DNA from: a virus
Reading direction: 5' to 3' (one strand)
IMG/VR virus record: IMGVR_UViG_3300005663_000028
Span: 1 to 64,000 of that record
Length of the DNA stretch: 64,000 bases
The translations under genes and the position numbers were made by a program. Under the pieces are notes generated by a model that was not told where the DNA came from, did no database searches, and saw only the letters and a list, made by a program, of their open reading frames with translations. Below are positions 58,750 through 64,000 of this stretch, one piece after another; position 1 is the stretch's first letter; each line of letters starts with the position of its first letter.

Positions 58750-60675
58750 ATGAACATCAAACAACTAGAAAAAGCAAGTGCTACATATTATACTGGCAGT
58801 CCTATAATGACTGACGCCGAATTTGATGCGGCTATAGCCGAATTGCGTCAAAATGATCCAGATCACCCATTCTTGAAACGCATCGGCGCACCAACCCCCG
58901 GAACTGTTAAGGCTAAGCATCAAATTCCTATGGGTAGCTTAGCCAATGCAAACAACGAAAAAGAACTCAAAACGTGGATACTTAGATGTGAATTAGCCAT
59001 ACCACACTCTACTTCTGCCTTGTGTCTATCGCACAAACTGGACGGCTCTTCCCTAGAACTTATTTACGAGAACGGTTCATTTGTGCAGGCAATTACTCGT
59101 GGAGACGGGGAAGAGGGGGAGGATGTAACTAAAAATGTCCTACTTTCAAGAAATGTTCCTCTCTCGGTTAATCCATCAATAACTTCCGTTAGGTGTGAAT
59201 GTTTGATCCATAAGAAGGACTGGGCGGAACATTTCGGGGGAGATGCAAATCCGAGAAATTCTGCCGCTGGAACACTACGAAGACATGATGGTAAAAATGC
59301 TCAATATCTTCGCTTTTATGCATTTGATATGATGGTAAATGGTGATGTTCCAAACTCCGAGACCACCAGAATGTTGGTTTTAGCAAAATGGTTCAATGTT
59401 CCAAATAACTTGTTCGTATCCTCCAACGAAAAAGCATATTTACCAGAACATACACAATTGGGGTACACGATAAATTGGTGTAAAGAACAGGAAACAAAAA
59501 GAGACAACTTTCCGTATGAAATTGACGGTGTTGTTGTTAAAATAGACAACCGCGAAATATCAGAACAATTAGGAATTACGGACAATCGCCCAAAGGGACA
59601 AATCGCCGTCAAATTCGAGCCCCGTGGTGGCGAAACCATCCTAAACAATGTGGTGTGGCAAGTGGGTCATACGGGCGAGATAACCCCCGTGGGAAAGGTG
59701 AACCCAGTGGGCGTCGGTGGAGTCACAGTCCGCAGTGCTAACCTATACAACACGGACGAGATTGAGAGACTGGGGATACGCATTGGAGATACAGTAGAAG
59801 TAGTACGAGCCGGAGATGTAATTCCCAAGGTCACCAAACTCGTTTGTTCTAGTACAGATGGTGTCGAGATCAAACCTCCGAAGAAGTGCCCGGAGTGTGG
59901 AAGCAAGACAGAAAAAGATGGGGTTAGGCTTTATTGTCAAAATAGATGGTGTGGTGGTCGATCATTTGCCCGTGTTATGACATGGATTAAAAAGCGAAAT
60001 ATCCTACACATAGGAGAAGGTTTGGTTGAGTCTGCCGCAATAGACGAGACTCGTCAATTGTATGTTCTGTCTTATGCCGACTGGGCTAGGGTCAAGGTGG
60101 GTAATGGTGTGTGGGGTAAAAAAAGAGCAAGTAGTGTTGTGGCGGCTTTGGAGAAATCAAAGAATGTTACACTAGCTGATTTCTTGGGTTCCATCGGAAT
60201 ACCAGGAATTGGTAGAACGTTGACTCGTCAATTATGTGATAGTCTAGATGATAGACCCAATAGCCAATTAACGCTCAGCGATATGTTTCAGTTACTACCG
60301 TCACTAATAATGAAACAGGCGGGGTTTGGAGAATCTAGAGCCAATGATTTTTGTAATTGGTTGAAAGAATACAGAGAAGAAATTAGTGATCTGGCTTTGT
60401 TTATGAATTTTGAGGAGGAAGTAAAAATGGAAAGCGACAACAGGCAGTTTGATGGAGAAGTAATTTGTTTTACCGGTAAGTCTCCAAGGCCGCGTGTGGA
60501 GATGAGTCAATTGGCAGAATCCGCTGGTGCTTCAGTTAGTAGTTCTGTGAGTTCAAAAACAACTATCCTTGTCATAGCTGATGTTGAGAGTCAATCGAAA
60601 AAGGCGGTTAAGGCGAGAGAAATGGGAGTCAGGCTGATGTCCCCCGAAGATTTTTTGGATTTTTGTGGGATATAG
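58750..60675 (+). CDS. ligA: NAD-dependent DNA ligase
   Basis: 641 residues, close to the bacterial length. It seals nicks using NAD. Domains in order: Ia-type YYTGSPIMTDAEFD (about 13-26), the adenylation site KLDGSS with K96, RGDGEEGEDVT, an OB fold (WQVGHTGEITPVGKV), a zinc finger CPECGSK...YCQNRWC (about 378-399), HhH repeats (GSIGIPGIGRT) and a C-terminal BRCT (FDGEVICFTGKSPRPR to the end). Unusually complete for a phage enzyme. No strong ribosome site was seen, only GGGATTG. Confidence 0.95.
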   Translation: MNIKQLEKASATYYTGSPIMTDAEFDAAIAELRQNDPDHPFLKRIGAPTPGTVKAKHQIPMGSLANANNEKELKTWILRCELAIPHSTSALCLSHKLDGSSLELIYENGSFVQAITRGDGEEGEDVTKNVLLSRNVPLSVNPSITSVRCECLIHKKDWAEHFGGDANPRNSAAGTLRRHDGKNAQYLRFYAFDMMVNGDVPNSETTRMLVLAKWFNVPNNLFVSSNEKAYLPEHTQLGYTINWCKEQETKRDNFPYEIDGVVVKIDNREISEQLGITDNRPKGQIAVKFEPRGGETILNNVVWQVGHTGEITPVGKVNPVGVGGVTVRSANLYNTDEIERLGIRIGDTVEVVRAGDVIPKVTKLVCSSTDGVEIKPPKKCPECGSKTEKDGVRLYCQNRWCGGRSFARVMTWIKKRNILHIGEGLVESAAIDETRQLYVLSYADWARVKVGNGVWGKKRASSVVAALEKSKNVTLADFLGSIGIPGIGRTLTRQLCDSLDDRPNSQLTLSDMFQLLPSLIMKQAGFGESRANDFCNWLKEYREEISDLALFMNFEEEVKMESDNRQFDGEVICFTGKSPRPRVEMSQLAESAGASVSSSVSSKTTILVIADVESQSKKAVKAREMGVRLMSPEDFLDFCGI

Positions 60676-60730
60676 GGGTTGGTTAGACGTATAATAAGGT
60701 ATCGGGGGTACCCGATCCCGGAGCTTTCAC
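60667..60730 (+). promoter_or_regulatory. Early-type promoter with hairpin leader
   Basis: GGGATA (60667-60672) overlaps the ligase stop, then 17 bases and TATAAT (60690-60695), preceded by GACG. The leader has ATCGGG/CCCGAT (60701-60716) with loop GGTA and GGAGCTTTCAC (60720-60730). Confidence 0.75.
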
Positions 60731-60746
60731 ATTTTGGAGACCTAAG

Positions 60747-60932
60747 ATGGATGACGACATAAAAGGGTTCTTTGTTGGATTGGTAGTTGGGTTAATCATA
60801 ATGGCAATAACGATATCGTCTCCGTTCGTGGGTTGCAGATCAGACTTTCAGAAAGAAGCAATTGGGAATGGATGTGGAAAACTGAACTGCGATATAAACG
60901 GTGCGTGTGAATTTGAATGGAATTGCGAATAG
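60747..60932 (+). CDS. Membrane protein with cysteine-rich tail
   Basis: 61 residues. One hydrophobic helix (about 7-28) is followed by a 33-residue tail with five cysteines (GCR, CGKLNC, CEFEWNC). It could be a signal anchor with the tail outside the cell membrane and disulfide-bonded. Unknown function. First gene after the early promoter unit. Confidence 0.6.
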   Translation: MDDDIKGFFVGLVVGLIIMAITISSPFVGCRSDFQKEAIGNGCGKLNCDINGACEFEWNCE

Positions 60933-60942
60933 GAGAGATTAG

Positions 60943-61020
60943 ATGGGTTGTTGTACTCTTAGTTTTATCCTTGGTGTGCTTGTTATGGCCATTATAGCAG
61001 GAATGATTGTTCGTAAGTAA
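60943..61020 (+). CDS. Membrane microprotein, 25 residues
   Basis: MGCCTLSFILGVLVMAIIAG then MIVRK, behind AGGAGAG: one membrane helix with a basic end. Very short, but the ribosome site and spacing support it. Confidence 0.45.
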   Translation: MGCCTLSFILGVLVMAIIAGMIVRK

Positions 61021-61033
61021 CAGGAGGGACGGT

Positions 61034-61198
61034 ATGAGAAAAACAATGACACCAGAAGAAGTATCGCAAAAATGTTTTGAACAATTTTCCAATTTAACGA
61101 TAAATGTGTCTGATGAAGATAGATGGGAAGCTGCGGCAGAACTTCAGGCTACCCTTGAGGGTGTCTTGATGGAAAGAGATGAACTGAATAATGAGTAG
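61034..61198 (+). CDS. Hypothetical protein, 54 residues
   Basis: Starts MRKTMTPEEVSQKCFEQFSN behind AGGAGGG. Helical and acidic. Its end overlaps the next start by eight bases. No family recognised. Confidence 0.5.
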   Translation: MRKTMTPEEVSQKCFEQFSNLTINVSDEDRWEAAAELQATLEGVLMERDELNNE

Positions 61199-61286
61199 TA
61201 GCCGAAGAAAAACAGAAACTGTTACGGTAAGGTCTCCCGTTAAATGTCCTCATTGTGGGGAAAACTGTTTAAGGAGCATCGAATGA
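61191..61286 (+). CDS. Zinc microprotein, 31 residues
   Basis: Basic N-terminus (MSSSRRKTETVTVR), then CPHCGENC, one half of a zinc site. Starts inside the previous gene's end and its stop overlaps the next ATG. Supported by coupling only. Confidence 0.4.
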   Translation: MSSSRRKTETVTVRSPVKCPHCGENCLRSIE

Positions 61287-61597
61287 CAACAACAAGAGAT
61301 GGACACCAACTGTCAATTGGTGAGAAATACACGGTAGTATCATTTGTTGAGGATACTCAAGATATTGAGTCGACAACCGAGTGTATCTATTGGGGCAATT
61401 GGGTTCAAGACAATACTCATTGTTTAGGTGCCATGGGAAATAGTTGTTCTGGTTGGTTCCCACAGACCCTTAATATACATCGTTTTATCCCGATAGATGT
61501 CGATGAGAACTTTGAGCTTATAAAATGTGAGGTTGGAGAATTGGTAGTCAAACACCCATCTGTAATAGAGTCGGTTGTTGTAAGGCGACTTAAGTAA
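61283..61597 (+). CDS. Hypothetical beta-rich protein
   Basis: 104 residues from ATG 61283 behind AAGGAG. Strand pattern IGEKYTVVSFV, TECIYWGNWV, CSGWFPQTLNIHRFIPID, ELVVKHPSVIESVVVRRLK. It might be an SH3-like barrel, as in the two zinc-module proteins, but lacks the zinc part. Function unknown. Confidence 0.5.
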   Translation: MTTTRDGHQLSIGEKYTVVSFVEDTQDIESTTECIYWGNWVQDNTHCLGAMGNSCSGWFPQTLNIHRFIPIDVDENFELIKCEVGELVVKHPSVIESVVVRRLK

Positions 61598-61622
61598 TAT
61601 CTAGGGGGAGCCCAGAGCCCTC

Positions 61623-61642
61623 CACTTTTGTGTCTTGCTAAC
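61623..61642 (+). repeat. CACTTTTGTGTCTNGCTAA junction element, copy 6
   Basis: CACTTTTGTGTCTTGCTAAC between two small genes, outside any gene. An imperfect G/C-rich stem (GGGGGAGCCCAGAGCCCTCC) lies directly before it. Confidence 0.8.
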
Positions 61643-61657
61643 TCCAAAGGAGAAAAA

Positions 61658-61810
61658 ATGGACGACAATAAAAAAATCGAAATGATTTCAATTCCTATCA
61701 CTACATATAATCAACTGATTAAAGATCGGGAGTGGTTAGAAGCATTAGAGGCTGCTGGGGTGGATAACTGGGAGGGTTGTGATGTGGCCCGCGAATCTCT
61801 CGACAACTAA
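61658..61810 (+). CDS. Hypothetical protein, 50 residues
   Basis: From ATG 61658 behind AAAGGAG. Starts MDDNKKIEMISIPITTYNQL; the segment ITTYNQLIKDREWLEALEAAGVDNW resembles small phage helical proteins. It overlaps the next gene by 29 bases. No function known. Confidence 0.55.
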   Translation: MDDNKKIEMISIPITTYNQLIKDREWLEALEAAGVDNWEGCDVARESLDN

Positions 61811-61979
61811 GGTGTATCCCGATAACAGAACGGTTATCGTAAGAAACGTTGATCCAGAATGTGTCCCTGACTGGTTAGAATGGGGTTATTTGCTCTGTCG
61901 AATGGCTAATTTTGGTACTTTGACAATTGATCCATTGACGAAGAGACCAAAGAACTGTGGTATAGTGGTATTGAAATGA
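61782..61979 (+). CDS. Hypothetical protein, 65 residues
   Basis: From ATG 61782 behind GGAGGG; a GTG one codon upstream is an alternative. Strands TVIVRN and LTIDPLT surround a helix with a cysteine. No family recognised. Overlaps the phosphoribosyltransferase start by four bases. Confidence 0.45.
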   Translation: MWPANLSTTKVYPDNRTVIVRNVDPECVPDWLEWGYLLCRMANFGTLTIDPLTKRPKNCGIVVLK

Positions 61980-62551
61980 AAACACTAATAAGTGAACAAC
62001 AACTTCAGACCAGAATTACGGAAATGGCTCTTGAGATCGATTCGTATTACATGGCTCAGGAGTGGTATCGGAACACACAAGAGCCAGTGATTGTTGTTGG
62101 TGTATTAACAGGTGCTTTATTTTTCATGGCTGATTTGATTCGGAAATTATCCATTCGTATCGAACTTGATTTTATGAGGGTATCAACGTATCCAGGCAAG
62201 GCAACAGTAGCCCAGAAACCAAAAATTATTACTCCACCAGACAGATCATTGCGAGATGCTCATATATTATTGGTAGATGATATCCTGGATACCGGTAAGA
62301 CAATTAAGGTGGTAAAAAAATGGTTGTCATGGCCAGTTCCTGAAGATATATGGACTTGTGTATTACTACGTAAGCCGGATAAGAATTCTGAAGTAAAAGC
62401 AGATTTTGTGGGGTTTGATGTTCCTGATGAGTTTTTGATAGGATATGGATTGGATCACGACGGAAAATTTAGAGAAATGCCATACGTGGCATTTCTTTCA
62501 GAAGAGGAGATGAGTAATGAATCTTTCGCAAGCAAGAAAGAAGTTAGATGA
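61976..62551 (+). CDS. Hypoxanthine-guanine phosphoribosyltransferase-like
   Basis: 191 residues. Enzymes of this family join purine bases to PRPP to give nucleotides. The PRPP loop LLVDDILDTGKT is at 98-109, and VGVLTGALFFMADL (about 41-54), DFMRVSTYPG (about 65-74) and a C-terminal FVGFDVPDEFLIGYGLDHDG are typical of the hypoxanthine branch. It would salvage purines during infection. Starts inside the previous gene's end. Confidence 0.9.
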   Translation: MKTLISEQQLQTRITEMALEIDSYYMAQEWYRNTQEPVIVVGVLTGALFFMADLIRKLSIRIELDFMRVSTYPGKATVAQKPKIITPPDRSLRDAHILLVDDILDTGKTIKVVKKWLSWPVPEDIWTCVLLRKPDKNSEVKADFVGFDVPDEFLIGYGLDHDGKFREMPYVAFLSEEEMSNESFASKKEVR

Positions 62552-62825
62552 AATTAGTAAATCTACTGGAACTAAACACGTAAAGGTGTTGGTAAGTGAA
62601 CTGTGCAAAGTATTGCACTCAGTACTAAGTGCGATAGAACGTATTGAAAAATCTATGCATCCTTTGCAGACAATTACTTTTCCGAAACAGAACCCAGTGC
62701 CGCCAACTGAGACGGGTCTCCCTACAACAAACCCCATTGATCCACCGTTTACTCCAAGGCCATTTAGGTCTCCACCAATTAAAGACCCATTTGATGCAAG
62801 GCAGCTTGAGGGGGATTCAGAGTAG
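62517..62825 (+). CDS. Hypothetical protein with proline-rich tail
   Basis: 102 residues. Helical N-terminal half (ARKKLDEISKS ... SELCKVLHSVLSAIERIEKS), then a proline-rich, probably extended tail (PVPPTETGLPTTNPIDPPFT). It overlaps the phosphoribosyltransferase gene by 35 bases, and the ligase start overlaps its stop. No function known. Confidence 0.5.
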   Translation: MNLSQARKKLDEISKSTGTKHVKVLVSELCKVLHSVLSAIERIEKSMHPLQTITFPKQNPVPPTETGLPTTNPIDPPFTPRPFRSPPIKDPFDARQLEGDSE

Positions 62826-63793
62826 TGTTCAACACGCCGGAACATACATGTGATATTGTCGAGGTACGGCTAGAGCCGCATCCGAATGCCGATAAGCTAA
62901 GTTTGGTCCGGGTCGGCGATTATCAATGTGCGGTGAGAACAACCGATTGGTCCGATGGAGACCTTGCTGTTTTTATTCCTCCGGACAGTGTTGTGCCAGA
63001 CACCAAAGAGTTTGAGTTTTTAGGCAAACACCGTCGCATTAAGGCCCGCAAGCTACGGGGTGAGTGGTCGGTTGGTTTGTTAATTCCGGCACCTGTTGGG
63101 GCTGATCTTGGACAGGACTGTATGGAGATGTTGGGGATAGTTCATTATGAGCCGCAAGTACACGGGCATTTTTCGACGGGTGGAGACAATGTAACACCAC
63201 CAGAAGGATTTTTCCCAAAGTATGATGTATTAAATTTCCGCAAGTACTCCGATCTGTTTGGTGATGGGGAGGAAGTTGTTGTTACCGAAAAAATACACGG
63301 TGCGAATGCACGTTTTGTTTGTGTCAATGATACTATGTATTGCGGTTCTCGTAGCAACTGGAAAAGGATGGACCCCAATAATCTGTGGTGGAAAGTTTTG
63401 GAACGACATCCTGCACTGGAGGCATGGCTACGACACAATTATGGGTGGGGTATTTATGGAGAAGCTTTCGGGCAGGTTCAGAATTTGAAATACGGCGCTG
63501 TACCCGATAATGACATTTTCTTTGCAACTTTCGATATTCTTGATGGAAATAGGTGGATGGACTTTGACGAGGCCCGTAGTGTTGGGGCTCCTCTTCCTTG
63601 GGTTCCATTGGTTTATAGAGGGCCTTTTGATAAAGATAAGATTCTTGCGATGGCAGAAGGGGATAGTTTGTGGCCCGGAGCGAATCATCATCTTGAGGGC
63701 GTGGTCGTAAAACCAGTAAAGGAACGGACTGATCGTCGACTTGGAAGGGTGCAATTGAAGATAGTAGGAAATAAATATCTTTCCAAAAGCTAA
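62825..63793 (+). CDS. RNA ligase, DraRnl/Rnl5-like
   Basis: 322 residues from GTG 62825, with GAGGGGG upstream. An N-terminal OB-like domain (VRLEPHPNADKLSLVRVG, IKARKLRGEWSVGLLIP; about 10-100) is followed by the adenylyltransferase with motif I EKIHGAN (K156), CGSRSNW (motif Ia-like, about 174), WGIYGEAFG (motif III/IIIa) and LEGVVVKP (motif IV), then RVQLKIVGNKYL (motif V). OB first, transferase second is the order of the Deinococcus-type RNA ligase. It may repair host-cleaved RNA. Confidence 0.85.
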   Translation: MFNTPEHTCDIVEVRLEPHPNADKLSLVRVGDYQCAVRTTDWSDGDLAVFIPPDSVVPDTKEFEFLGKHRRIKARKLRGEWSVGLLIPAPVGADLGQDCMEMLGIVHYEPQVHGHFSTGGDNVTPPEGFFPKYDVLNFRKYSDLFGDGEEVVVTEKIHGANARFVCVNDTMYCGSRSNWKRMDPNNLWWKVLERHPALEAWLRHNYGWGIYGEAFGQVQNLKYGAVPDNDIFFATFDILDGNRWMDFDEARSVGAPLPWVPLVYRGPFDKDKILAMAEGDSLWPGANHHLEGVVVKPVKERTDRRLGRVQLKIVGNKYLSKS

Positions 63794-63796
63794 GGT

Positions 63797-63811
63797 ATCG
63801 GACAAGCCGAT
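63797..63811 (+). promoter_or_regulatory. Leader hairpin before the last gene
   Basis: ATCGG/CCGAT with loop ACAAG follows AAGGT, like the early leaders, but without a -10 sequence or the GAGCTTCGCAC segment. Confidence 0.45.
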
Positions 63812-63833
63812 CCCATGGAGGAGAAGCACAGAC

Positions 63834-63995
63834 ATGTGGTGTAGCAGAGAAAAAAGACAAAAACGGAAAAGAGCTATTCGCGAAAAAGCACTTAAGAACT
63901 TATCTTCGGAGCAATTTGGCGAACTAGCAGGTTATCTATATAAAGAGGGGTTGATAGGGTTAGACCTTAAGCCCATAAAACAAAGAAAGGAATAA
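63834..63995 (+). CDS. Small basic hypothetical protein
   Basis: 53 residues starting MWCSREKRQKRKRAIREKAL behind GGAGGAG. The N-terminus is strongly basic, then helical, with KPIKQRKE at the end. It could bind nucleic acid. The gene ends just inside the window edge. Confidence 0.5.
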   Translation: MWCSREKRQKRKRAIREKALKNLSSEQFGELAGYLYKEGLIGLDLKPIKQRKE

Positions 63996-64000
63996 ATAAT

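Noticed and set aside
1-64000. tRNA genes and integrase/attachment sites
   Set aside because: Reading both strands I saw no convincing T-arm with acceptor pairing and no integrase-like protein. A covariance-model search would be needed to exclude tRNAs.

Overview
This 64 kb window looks like part of the genome of a tailed double-stranded DNA bacteriophage (Caudoviricetes). It holds a large terminase, a portal, a prohead protease/scaffold, a major capsid protein, a tail-tube-like protein and several homing endonucleases. Nearly every gene is short, tightly packed and preceded by a bacterial Shine-Dalgarno site. No ribosomal RNA, tRNA or host housekeeping operon was recognised. No tape measure, DNA polymerase, helicase or holin was recognised either, so the genome is probably larger than this window. 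The host cannot be named from the sequence. A predicted lipoprotein and bacterial-type promoters fit a bacterial host.

Layout. (1) 1-8300 is read entirely leftward and carries small unknown genes, many with membrane segments, separated by long non-coding stretches. Between about 3.4 and 8.85 kb this arm is saturated with a short DNA word, TCCGATAA or its complement. By hand I count roughly 54 copies of the core CCGATAA, inside genes and between them. A homogeneous 17-bp tandem repeat follows at 8441-8706, then a divergent promoter region (8.7-9.2 kb). (2) 9.2-21.8 kb is read rightward. It is an early-type cluster of small zinc-ribbon and unknown proteins plus a DEDDh exonuclease, a lipoprotein, an SMC/Rad50-like ATPase, two ATP-grasp enzymes, an MT-A70-like methyltransferase and a DUF4406 protein. 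(3) 21.8-28.0 kb is read leftward: a YiiX-like peptidase, HNH proteins, a Nudix-like protein, a MazG, a ClpP-like protease, a zinc ribbon and a second DNA methyltransferase. (4) 28.2-56.7 kb is the rightward virion module: sigma-factor-like protein, possible small terminase, glycosyltransferase, GDP-mannose 4,6-dehydratase, ERCC4 nuclease, large terminase, portal, protease/scaffold, decoration-like protein and capsid. Connector and very large fibre proteins follow, then the tail tube. HNH and LAGLIDADG homing genes are interspersed. (5) 56.8-64 kb returns to small genes plus an NAD-dependent DNA ligase, a phosphoribosyltransferase and an RNA ligase.

Regulation. Two promoter classes recur. Early-type units have a GGGAYA-like -35, a 17-bp spacer, TATAAT, a hairpin at the predicted transcript start and then GAGCTTCGCAC. 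They resemble the promoter/stem-loop cassettes known in T4-type phages. The other class is a bare GTGTATAA with no -35. It lies before the sigma-like operon, the portal, the protease/scaffold, the small HTH gene, the LAGLIDADG gene and the tail tube, and suggests late promoters read through the phage sigma-like protein. A third repeated element, CACTTTTGTGTCTNGCTAA, sits at several gene junctions.

The most unusual observations are the TCCGATAA word array with its neighbouring 17-bp repeat, the PeSL-like leader family, and a protein joining HTH, HNH and a Mom/GNAT-like domain. Others are a homing gene flanked by two copies of the late promoter, and giant fibre proteins encoded inside the head-tail connector cluster.
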